Positions 13,201 through 26,200 of a stretch of 64,000 nt of DNA are shown one piece after another (position 1 is the stretch's first letter; every line of letters starts with the position of its first letter). The stretch lies in NCBI RefSeq assembly GCF_026213295.1, contig NC_079425.1, positions 16,081,957 to 16,145,956 of the forward strand, written 5' to 3'. Origin of the DNA: Gadus chalcogrammus (lineage: Eukaryota > Chordata > Actinopteri > Gadiformes > Gadidae). Both the position numbers and the translations under genes were made by a program. The notes under the pieces are model-generated. The model had not been told where the DNA came from. It saw nothing but the letters and a program-made list of their open reading frames with translations, and ran no database searches.

Positions 13201-16200
13201 TGCAAATTTCTGTCCATAAGTCAGAAAAAAAAAAGATGATATCGCGAACCACTTTTTCGTCTCAACAAAGCATTTTGTCACGTTTTAATATCGCTAAAGA
13301 GGCTACTCATTGTAAGGGGCACACCCGAGAACTGGGGTCATATTCACAATGAATATTGGTGCTAAAAGGAGCTCATATTTGGCGAATTTAGGAGGAACTC
13401 CTAAAAATAAGGGGCAGTCTTAAATCTATGACTCCTAATTGAATTTACTAAGAGCAATTCAAAAAACACCCCCTGGCTCGCCCCCATGGTGTTGCGGCGT
13501 CAACTTGCGTTAGTGCTGGGCGGTGTACCGGTTCACACCGAATAACGGTATTTATTTTCGTTATGATATGAATTCTTTATATACCGCCCTTTTTTATATA
13601 ATTTTTTTCAACGGCCCATATCTCAACCTCTGGGTTGCAAGAAGGTTTTTTAAAAGATCCCGGCACCAATCAACTGCCTACGACATATATTTAATCACAA
13701 GGTTAAATTTCAGACGACAAATTCTTGAATAAACTTCCTCATCTCTTGAGGAACCAAGTGGTGCCGAGAACATAGGCCGCTCTCAGAGCAGAATGTTTCC
13801 GTCCTCAACATACCTGACATAGGGTGCAGATTGTTGAGTGCGTTCCCTGCAGAGGCTGACTGCTGCAGCAGCTGTAAGTAAAGCTAGACATTTGAACCAA
13901 ACACAGAGAATGCACTGGTCAGTACTTTTGCTAGCCAGTAGGACGGGGTAAAAGAAGAGACAGGCACAGAGGCATTGCAAAGGGTAAAACCAAAAGGGAC
14001 ATTTCCTGAACAAAGACAGAGGGATGCAGTATGACATTTATTAACATGCAATCTGGCAGGAGATTTTAGACAAAGGAGGGGGAAATAAAGGAGAACCATG
14101 GTGAGGTCATGATGCACAAGCAATAATTGTTGACTAGATTGAGGCATATTAGCAGTTCAGTACATGAACATATGTATCACTTTACTCAAACAGAAGCGCA
14201 CACATATTGTGCCTGTTTTTAGCCCCAATTACCACAATAGACTAGGGTTATACTTCAAGATGCAATAAGAATGCAAGCTTGATACATGTTATGCAAACAG
14301 CCTGCATCTACTTGATGCTTTATGCAATATGTGTTAACTCACTGCCAGGTACTGTGGCCCCAGGCTGTTGAGTCCAGTGAGGTTGCCCCACATGGAGGCA
14401 GCGTTGAGCTGCTGCATCTGTTGCTGGAGCTGCTGGGCCATTCGCTTCTGCTCCTTGTCCTTCTGTGTGTCTGCAAACTTCACCACAATGGGCGAAGAAC
14501 AGCCCTAATAGTGGAGGGAGAAAACGGGCAGGGATCATTGAATGGTAGAAACAGATTTTTTAAAGTTTCAAATTACACAATGTAACCTTGTTAAATGCCC
14601 ACACAGATAACGCAAAACAATAATTTGGTTCTAAGTAATGCAAAAGTTGTAACAATGTGGCACCATTTAGATCACTCCCTGCAGCTCAGAGTAACCGGCC
14701 ACGGAGCTGCGGCCACGGAGCTCCGGCCACATATTGAACACACTTTTAAAAATACTGTGAAATAATGAAGGGTTTATAAAGAGGTGATCAAATCTATAAA
14801 CTGACACCTTTTCTAAAGTTTTCATCTCAGCAAACATATACTATGAACATATGCTACCGATATATCTTTGACAGGAAAATGTCACGCCTAATTGATATAT
14901 CAGTTGGGCTCTATTGAAAATGTCATCAATGAATAAAACATTAGTCTATTGTATTGGGTATTTTCTCGCTTGCTCAACAACAGCAAAAAGCTGCTGAAAA
15001 TTTCCGGTGCGGCTGTAACATCAGACAACTAGAAAAGAGACTACTAGATTGGAGGTTGCGGTTTCGATTTTGTATTTGGTGTGTCTTGCAACCAGGGCTG
15101 GGCAAGTTAATACGTTAATTACGCATTAAGGCAATCTTATTTAACGTGATTAATACAAATTGACTCACAAACACATCTTTTTTCTTTGCTTTTGAAAGGT
15201 TTTGCCCACAAAATGTCAACATTCATATCAGAAATCATTTTTATTTTTAGTTCCACCTACTTTACATTAAATTACACTTGCAGTAAGTCAGTGCGCTTAC
15301 ATGGGACAGCTAGATCGGATTACACCAATTTTGCTACTCGAATGGATGGTGTCAACTGTCCGAATATACATGGCCTTTAAGAGATCGGATAATGGCCGGA
15401 GCATGGCTGAATCCGCAACCCTAGGTGGCCCCTTTCAACAAGTGGTTATAGAGCCACCTCCGGTTGACATCTACGTCCCAGCAACAACAAACACAGGCAG
15501 CATTCGAGAATGATGTTTTCAGTAGACAGCTGTCAGTTCACTTCGGGTCCATGTCATTTCTCAGACGCTACATTCTTCCTACCTCTCTGTCGTTTGCTGA
15601 CTCCTTCGGCGGCGGAGCAGCGGGAGGAGTCCAGCCGGAGGAGTCCGCATACGACCGAGTGGTCTCAACAATGGAGCATCTTCTCCATGTAGCGTTTCAA
15701 TCTTGACTTCAGAGTCAAAGTCAAAATTCCTTTCCCCCCAATTCCTTCTCCACCATGGCCGAGATAACCCCACTACGAGTCTTTGTTGTGGAAGTACCAG
15801 AGAGTCGGAGCACTGAACGAGATGTGCACCTTAATTTCTTTGTGTACCGTAAATACACTATTTAACGGTGACAAATAAAGCTTCTTAATAAGCTTCTTAA
15901 TAAACCTGACGCAGTCTTTAAGATACATAATATCAGAGAATATCCCCGTCAGTTTGGTCGTGGCGCAATGAATGAATAAGGACCGTATACACAGAAGAAA
16001 CAAACGTTTATTTTGACGGATGTGCCCGAAGTTACTACTTTACAACCTCATTGATGACCAACGTTTAGGAAAACATGTACTTTTAATTCAGCCTTGGGTT
16101 AAATTGAAGCGTAGTGTGTACTGAATGCATGCTGATGATGATAGGGGGTTTCACTTTATAGGGGGTAATGGCATGACACCGGCTTCCTCCATCTTCTGCG

Positions 16201-19200
16201 ACCCCTTTTAAATAAATTGCAGTTTCTCGTTTTCCGACGGCAACAACCATAAACATATAAAGAAATAATTAAATATCTATATTTATAAAGAATAAGAATT
16301 GTTTATATGTCTATGGCGACAACAACACGACTACCGTCTTCTTCTACTTCCGGGTCACGTCCCCAGGCCGCAAGATCTCGAGCATACGCACAACGCAAGA
16401 TCTGACGCGGGTTTACATGCAGGTAGACACCGGACTATGATCGAGTCATCTAGGTGTTCTTATCCGATCTCGCTTGTCCGTTCATGTACCAATTTCGGTC
16501 CGAAGTAGATCGGGTAAAGGTGTTTACATGCATTTTTTTTTCGTTTCTTTATCCGATAATCACTCTGCATGCAAACACACTCACTGGCTGATTACAATTG
16601 CAGTAAATGACAGCCTGTTTAAAATTCCCAAATCTTTGGGGTTCTGTAAATTTCATATTCAACCCACACTGAGTGAGTCAATAAAACTCATTCAAGATCA
16701 CTTGGCCTAGTTTTTGCTTATTCAGAACATTTGGTATGAATGACAATGTGCCATTCCATTTGATACTCTCATTTAACTTCAAATGGAGTGGATTTAAAAT
16801 ATTTTAAAAAGTGTGATTAATCGCGATTAAAACTTTTAATCTTTGCCCAGGCCCACTTGCAACCCAACAATTAATAGAATTAGACAATTGGATGGACCTA
16901 TTCCCCAATAAGATTGGCCTTTGAGATGAGGAAATCATTACAGCCACTACATATACAAAAGACTCAATACACTGGAGTACATGGCAACAGACATAACCTC
17001 TATAATAGTAATGTTCTCACCTCCATTGTCTGTGACTGGTGCATTGTCTTGATGGCTGACAGGGCCATTTGTCTAGCAGTGAACGTCACAAATGCACAAC
17101 CTGTAGGGAAAAGACACCATACCTATTTCAGACTGATAAGACATTCCAATGTGCGGCACATTTCATAGAAAATATAGGCCACAAACAAAAGCATCCAATA
17201 AAATGGCCAGGAAACAAAGAAAAAAAACATTCAAAGATTTACTATAACTTGATATTTACAAAATTACACTAAGTAGCTGGTGCTGGTCTGTGGAAGATTG
17301 CATGGGTACAACAATGTATTTCTGAGTCCCATACAATGTGTAGGGATGTAGCAAATCAACAAACTATATGTATGGGAAGACATCCACGTTAAATGGAGGA
17401 CCTCTGCAAAGACGGAACTATTTAAACATTTTTGAGTATATGTGGTGGGTTGGGCTTTCACTTTCACAATATTCTCCAAGCAACAGTAAGCGGCAGGTAT
17501 TAATAAAGACTTGGTCAAATACCCAACACTGCTTTGATTTGAGGTCCAAACATATCTATTTCTGGCTAGCGTTTCAGCCTAAATGACATCAAACGCCTTT
17601 CAACATCCCTAGAAAGCAGAAGGTATTAAAAGTGAAATGAACTGGATCTGCCTCACCACGACTGAGTCCATCTGGGCCGCGCAGTATTCTGCACTCCTCG
17701 ATCTGGCCGTAGGGAGAGAACATCAGCCTGATGTCGTTCTCGTTACACTTCTTGGAGATCATTCCTATGAACAGCTTTCGGTCTTCCACGGCTGAAATGA
17801 ACGCAGGGATAAAGCAATTAGACAATGGGAAACAAATAAATAGTTGACTTCAGCAAGATTATGAAACTACACAACCAAAAACCAATGAGGGTAGAGATTG
17901 GTTCATACAGAAACAGGCAGAGTCAACTCGAATATTCAGATATTCTGAAAGCGCTTTACACTAATTAATAACTGACAGAAGTGTAGGCCATTTCTTATAC
18001 TAAAGAAATAGCTCAATCAAAGCTCACCAATCTCAACATCAGCTCTGCTGTGCATTATTTTACTGAAGAAATATTTTTGCCCTTTATTAAAAAGCTACTC
18101 ATTAAAGGATAATGGTTATACTGAAGAAAGACAACCGAGCTCTCACCATTGTTTTTCTCACTGTCGGCGGGCTTCATTTGGATTGGGTGGTGCATCTGGA
18201 CAAGGTGACACAAAGAAGCTCTCAGAAATGGACACTCAAAAAACATTTTAATCCAAAAATGTGCTACCTATCGTTATAAAAGTTTTACAAGGTCTCTCAA
18301 CATCATGATTTCTGTTAACTTTACAGCCCAGATAAGGACGTAGTTTGAATTACAGTAAAATACATTACCCCCTACACCAAGTATCTAAGCGCTGTGTTGC
18401 GTTGCATCGTGTAGTGTCAAGCTATGAGGAAACTCTCCCACTCTAATCAATGGGAGCTGCTACTCTGACGTCTGAAGCAAACTTAAACAAAATTATATTT
18501 CAACAGGCATCAAAACAAGAATCCACGATTAACTATTTTTTACACCATCAAAACCTTTCCAAAGATTTTTATTCAGGCAAGTCCAAAGAACATGCTCATC
18601 CAAACTGTGTGTCATTTGAAGCTATGATTCGTTTTTTTCTCGAAATTTTCACTGTATTGCAAAATATTTCTTGACGGACAATATGGGCCCCAATTCCAAA
18701 AATGTTCAGCATGCAAAATAAGGCATGAACACCAAGTTTCAGAATAGCCCCCCCTGGGCTCTATAACGGATTTTGGCGACAAACCAGAGACATAGGCATT
18801 ACCAATCCATGATAATAATAAGCAAGTCCGACAATAACAATGGTATTGTAACAAGGTATCCACAGACGCTCTGTGAATACCTAACTAGGACCATTTCAAG
18901 CGAATCACGGGTGTAGTCGCAACTATGCTTCTGGCAGGGGAAGGTCTTTGTTATTCTCACACACACACACACGCACACACAATTACTGTACTGGATACTG
19001 GGCCGTCATGGAATGAGCCATAAACAAAACTTTAACACGTGTTGAGGGAGGTGTCCTCTATGCTCCTGGCAAGCACGTATGTGTGATAATGTATACGTAT
19101 TTGGGGTGTAACGATTCACCGACACGAATCGGTATCCGGCTGGATTAACACAGATGTGTCTAAATCGATACGATTTAGAATAGGTTAATGCACCGTTTTT

Positions 19201-20171
19201 AAATGTTGCGAATCGGTTTAGTGAAGCTTCAGCCCGAGACAGCGTTGTCTACTCACTACATTCCGTTTCCATACGGATCTGAAAAATGGAATTTAAGGAA
19301 GTGGGCGGATCCGTGTGTGTTTGTGTATGTTTGCGAGCGCGTCTCCGTGTCTCGCGAGCCGTCAACAACCGGAGTTGTGAGATGTGTGCGAAGATGTCAG
19401 AAAATGGTGAAACGATTTTCAGTGCACCATCTAATCTGAAATCAAACGTTTGGAAGCCAATTGGATTTCATAAGAAGGAGGGAAATATTGCTATTTGTTG
19501 ATTGTGTATGCCAGCGATCAAGTCTATGAATAAACAAATAAAAATACATGTTCTAAATAGATAGATTTACCTTCCATTTTTTCCCCATGCCATAAAAAAA
19601 CAAATACAAAACACACATATGCATGTGTGTGTATACATACATACACAAACACACATATACAGTATATATACATACCCGCATACATACATACATACACACA
19701 CACACGTGTATATATATATATATATATATATTAGAGCTGTCAAGCGATTAAAATATTTAATCGCGATTAATCGCATTAATGTCATAGTTAACTCACGATT
19801 AATCGCAATTAATCACAAATTATTTTTCTATGCTAAATATCCCTTGATTTTTTTGTCCCATAATTCTTCTCATTTTAATTCTCTTATCAACATGGTGAAG
19901 TGCATCGGCTTGCCTTGTGCAAATGATTTTTTATTGATAACAACATTGGCATATACTGATCAAAACAGGACGATACAAAAAAAGAGCCTATAGTGCAATT
20001 AAACGACTGCTTTGAACAAATGTAATTTGAACATAGCAGTCAGGCTACTGCTTCTTTGTTTTGAGCCAAAGAAAAAAATACATAATAATTGCGTTAATCG
20101 TGCGATAAAAAATTTAACGCCGTTAAAATTGGTTTGCGTTAACGCCGTTAATAACGCGTTTAACTGACAGC

Positions 20172-20217
<46 letters not shown>

Positions 20218-23200
20218 TAGTGCTGTCAAGTGATTAAAATATATAATCGTGATTAATCACACATTTTTTTCTATTCTAAATATCCCTTGATTTCGTGCTG
20301 CTATCCTCTTAGTGAGATCAGAGTGTTGAGAAGGACAGTAATAAAATATATTTGATAAGATGGATATAAGAAGACAGAGCCGCAGTGAATTCAACCCGGT
20401 CCACTTGACATCGGGTAGGCGCATGACAGTGGTAGGCCTACCTTAAAACTTCAATAACCCAGGCTTTATTTGTTTCAATCACTGAACTGTCGAACAAAAC
20501 TCTTGCTCAGCAAAGATGGGAAATACTATAACATTTATTATTTAAACCGGTATGAATATTCCTACCGTACGTAGGCCTATACACATTACCAGGCTACCGA
20601 ATAACGCCTACACACATGTAGTGTGTGTGGGTTGCCCATGAAAACACCTTGCCACCAGGAGGCCCTCGGTGGTAAGGTGTTGGGCATGGGATTTGTAATG
20701 AGAGTTGTAACCAAAACTGTGAACTGTGAACTTTGTTCACAGGGCTTGAATCACCGGCAATTTAGGGCACTTTTAGAGGAGGAAAACTGTACGAGGATGA
20801 AGGTACGCTGGTTGAGTCTGGGGAAAGTGTTGAAGATTTTATGATTCCCGCGTTGAGATCACTCGTTTCATGGAAAGCGAACAAATGGTCATCCCAGAGC
20901 TTGAGAATGAAAAGTGGCTGAACGACTTCGGTTTTATGTGTGACGTAACGGAGCACCTCAATGTAGAGCATGGTCGAAAGCAGCTGATCACTGAAATGCG
21001 AGACGCAGTGAAGGAGTTTCAAATGAAACTGCTTCTATGGGAGGGGCATATGCGCCAAGGCAACTTGGCTCACTTTCCTACTTGCCAGTCAGTGAGATAG
21101 TCACCAACCCATTCCCGACCGAATTGTATGCTGACAAACTAAACACAATCAAAGTGTAATTCAGAAGGATATTTGCTGATTTGGCTGCACAGAAATTCAA
21201 CCTTGATCTGTTCGCAAATCCATTTGCAATTGATTGTTTACACCACACCTGAGCAATTGAAGTCATTGAATTGCAATGTAACGTTGCTCTGAAGACCCAC
21301 TACCAGTCAGTTGGGGCTGCTGAGTTTGCACCTTTACTCCCTGAATCAATGCCACAGCTTCGCCCTAACTCTGCACACGTCATTTCTATGTTCGTGTGAA
21401 CAGATGTTTTCAGTAATGAACCTGAACAAGACATCCCACAGATCAAAGAACAGCATCTGGTTTCAGTACTGAAAGTGGCCATTGCAAGGGACATTAAGCT
21501 TAGAATAGACAAGGTGCAGAGTGTCTGGTAAGAGTTGAGCTAAAAAGCAAGCAATTTTGTTTAAGTTTGCATTATATGCCCTATTTTTGTGCCCAAAGTA
21601 AACCATACAATTTGAGATATGACTTGTCGCATTGACTATTTTGATCTACGAAAAGTTTTGCTAAAAACCATGGCCCTATTTGTCGAAGACAAAAGTTCTG
21701 TGATCCAAATGTGTTTTTTTTACCTGTGCAGTTGTCATTTTAGGCAAAAAATTTGTTCAGCACAAATACTATTTTGCTTTATTTATCAGCTTTGCTGCTA
21801 ACAAAGATATTTTTTGCTGTTTTGTATAAGACAAAAGTATTGTGATGCAAATGTGTTTTGTTTAATTGAGAAGAGATTAGGCTGGCATCCGGCATCCAGC
21901 ATCCACCTGTTGGCCCTTTTTTCCGTTTGTTTATATTTTGTCTGTTCGGCGTCCTCCAAACAGGGTGGGTGGCGGTGTGGTTCACAATGATCAGTCATTT
22001 ATTAGTTGTGTTTTTTGGTTTGAGTATGGATTAGGCACTGAAGGTTAGATTTACAATTATTTTCTTCTCAATTACGTTTATGGTTTTACATGTTTATTGC
22101 CCTGTTTATGAAAACCATAAACCAACATTACATTTAAAGAAAGGATACAAAGTACTTTTCAATGATTGAACAAAACATTGCCTTTCCTTCCTTTAAGTGT
22201 TCAGAACTTTAATATCCTAAAATAAGAAAAATACACAATAAAATGATTATTTTCTCTTTATTTATGACTATTTCCACTTTAATTCAAATACATAGGTTGC
22301 ACCAATGAAGTCTCAACAGTACCTGCTAGGAGGAAGACCCCAGGCCGCAGTGTATGGTATGTGGCGATGTTCTTAGCAATGAACCCATGAAACCATAGCA
22401 TCTCAAACAGCATTTTACAACCAAACACCTAGTGCTGAAAGACAAAGCAGTAAAAGTGAAAGATTGAGGGAATCCAAGTAAACGATTCAATAGTCAGGAA
22501 CAACATCATGCGCACATCGTCTCACTCAGAGAAGAGGTCCACAAATATTTCCCAGCGACGGCCGAAGCAAACAACTGGATAAGAAACTTGTTTAGCATCG
22601 AAACCTCTGAAATGAACAAAGACTTCACTACTGGTTTGTGAGAAATTTTACAGAATATAATTTGGATACAGCAACACAATGAATACCCTGCACTTTCAGA
22701 CAAAGCTGTGCGCGTTCTCATTCCTTTTGTGACCACATATCTGTGCGATAAAACGTAATACAGATGCAGGATTGATGCTGAGCCAGACCCGAGTCTGAAG
22801 CTGACCTTGATTGATCCAGACATTGCAGGAATGTGTTCGCAGAGGCAGGCGCATCCTTCTGATTAGGCTTATGGAAGTTCAGTTGTAAATATGCTGGCCA
22901 ACTTTGAATAATATTTGCATTCAGCCTAAGAGTTTTCAAACATTTGTTGCTGTTGGTATACAAATGTTATTCCAAATGTTCTCAATTGCACAGGGTTTCT
23001 GCAGGTTTCCAAAAGTTAAATTTAAGACTTTGAAAGACCATTATGAATGCAATTTAAGACCTATTTCACCACTCTACTGGCAAAAAAAAGTAGAAAGGAT
23101 ATGAAGGAAAAACCGAAGTCCCAGAATTACGAGCAAAGTAAATAAATGTATTCCCATTTAAAAGAAGAACATAACAAAATACAGTAGCATAAGCCTGCGG

Positions 23201-26200
23201 CCATATTCAGCTGCAACTATACCTAAGAGGCAGCAGTTCAGATCTACTTACTTTATTATATTTCATGACATAATACATAACAATATATAGTTAGTTTCTG
23301 TCGACCTCCAGCGCTCGATTCAACATTACATTTGGCACTTTTTATGACTCCCGGATCAGACCGCAGCAAAAGCCTTAGGCACGGAGGCTGGGAAATGAAC
23401 AGACTGCACCAAACTGCGCCAGGCAGCGGCTTTACAGTGCCGATGGGTGAGTTTGCTGAGCTAACTCAGACAAATACACAACAAGATGATCAAAGCTACA
23501 CTGTATCCTTCCCGAAGCTGGACAAGAGACTGTTCCAGCTGCGTCTCACTGGCACAAAGTCGGCGCTAAGCCCAAACAACATACCAAAGTGAATCAGCAA
23601 GTTCACCTGACGCCAAATGCTAAGCTAACCAAAGCTAAAGCTGAAGTTAACCCTGCCGCTGAAGAACCGGTTCCTGCCACTTCAAGAGTCCACGAACGCG
23701 CCTGCCACCCATGCACCCCTGAGCCCCGAGATTCGTCCGGACAAACGGTGCAAACAGAGACCGACCATGAACCCGTTGCCAGAGAGGCGAGCTGTGCATG
23801 CGTCGGCCACCCATGCACCCCTGAGCCCCGAGATGCGTCCGGACGGACGGTGCGGACAGAGACGGAACAATAACCAGTCCCTATGGAGGCGAGCTGCGCA
23901 TGCGTCGGCCACCCGTGCACCCTTGAGCCCCGAGATACGTCCGGACGGACGGTGCGGACAGAAATGGAACAAAAACCAGTCACCATTTGGAGTCCAACAA
24001 GGTACGATCTGGAGTCCCCCTCATTATTCAACATCTACATGCTCCCACTAGGGCAAATCATGCAAAATAACAATATTGACCATCATTGCTATGCTGATGA
24101 CACGCAAATCTATGTATCGCTATCACCAAATGAGTATTGGCCCATACATAGATCTGCTGTGCCAGTGCATTGAGCAAATGAAAGACTGGATGTGCCGAAA
24201 TTTCCTTCCAACTAAATCAGGACAAAACCGAGATGTAATTGTATTTGGTGCTAAAACGGAAAGGCTTAAAGAAACCCAACACCATCACTCTCTGTCCCTG
24301 AAAACCTCAATCAAAGCCAGAATTCTAGGGGTTATCATGGATTCAGATTTTCATTTCGACAGTCACAACAAATCGGTTACAAAATCTGCATAGTATCACC
24401 TTAAAAATGTAGCAAGACTTAGAGGGCTCATGTCCACCGAAGACTTACAAAAACGTATACATGCCTTTAGCACAAGTAAGCTTGATTACTGCAATGGTCT
24501 CCTTACAGGTTTCGCAAAAAAACCTCTAATGGCGCATTTCCACCGGAGGGTGCGGTTCGGTTCGCCTCAGTCTGGTAGTGAGGGGGCGGTATAGCCTAGC
24601 TCAGTTCCAAGGTTGCGTTTCCACCGCCGACAGTACCCTTATGGTAGGCCGGATGTCGATCGCCGCGGCAGCTACTTAAACATTGTGACATCAAAACAAT
24701 AAATCAAGCTCCCCCTGCACGTCTTCCTCCCCAAGAATGCAGAGGAACGTCTCCACCCCCTTGTTCGCCCAAGTTAAAGTTTTGCGCAATGTGATCTGAT
24801 ACCAGAGAGAAAGGCCTTTAGGTCGGATTGGATTCCTGACGTGGGTAACAGAGACTGTTGATCTGATCTTAAATACATTGCACTTTCTAAAATGCTGACA
24901 CATTTTTTGCATGTTCCTTTACTTATCTATTATTTTATTTTATTGCATAAAAATGTTTATACGTGAAGCACTTTGAGTCTACCTTGTGTATGAAAAGTTC
25001 TCCATAAATAAATTTGCCTTGCCTTGCGTACAGCTCACAGGAGGCACATTTTTTATTAAGAATATTATTTATTGTTAACTTGTCAGCTGAACAAAGTGGT
25101 TCTACTGGAACTGACACACACACACACCAAATGAGAACATTAAGAATAACTGTATACGAAAAAAAAAAAAAAAAAAAAAAAAGGAAAAAAGTAAGGCTAA
25201 ATATAAATAGGATTAAAAGGGTGCCAGCACGTTGATAACTGAACTTCCATAAGGAGGGTGGGAGGAGGAGGGTGCGCCTGCCTCTGTGAACGCAGTCCTT
25301 CGATGTCTGGATCAATGGAGGTCAGCTTCAGTCTCAGACACACAGCGTTGTCCGAAAGCGCCGGGTATTTGCTGTGTTGCCGTTTCCAAAAGTAAACAAT
25401 GACTTTCTTCTGAAAGCAGACTTCAATGTTTTGTCGCATTACAATTCAGTTAAACTCTCCTCTGGCATTTCAGAGGTTTCGATGCTGAATGAGGTTCTCA
25501 TCCAGTTGTTCGCTTCGGCTGTCACCGAGTAATATTCACGGAACTGCTGCTGCTGTCGGAACGAGAAGCGGTGCGTAATGATGTTATTCCTGACTATTGA
25601 ATCTATTTAATTGACTGCTTCAATCCGACACGTTCTCCTAGGAAAATTCAACTGGTTTATCTTTTTGCACTGGGTGTTTGGTTGTAAGATGACGTTCGAG
25701 ATACGATGGTTTTATCGGATTCATTTCTCAGAACATCACCGCATACCACCTGTGCTCTGTTCACTGTCAGTTTTTACAGTTCTGCTCGGAATATACTCCT
25801 GTCTGCACCTCCAAATAGTTCCCGTTTGGAGCCACGTTCGCAGTTTTTTTTAACCAATCATAATTCTAGCGCTTATATCTTGCTGTCAGTTTAGCTTGTA
25901 CTCGTGTATGGATACTAAACAGGCTGATGATATTGAAACAAAAATATTACAGGAAAAGCAAAACTTATTTAGACCCCATTTTAATGTTCTCAAGGTTAAG
26001 CTATTTCCATTGGTATTTCCATTGGTATTTTGGTAACATGTTTTTATTTTAATAACAATAAAAAAAAACTTTTGTTATTTTATTTCTTTGTATTTTTCGG
26101 AAATTCTGAATTCCCTGAATACGCGTCTATTTGAGTTATAGTGTGAGGTAGAGCTGTCCTAAAGGGTTATTTTTCGATTAACAATTAATCCAGCGATAAT

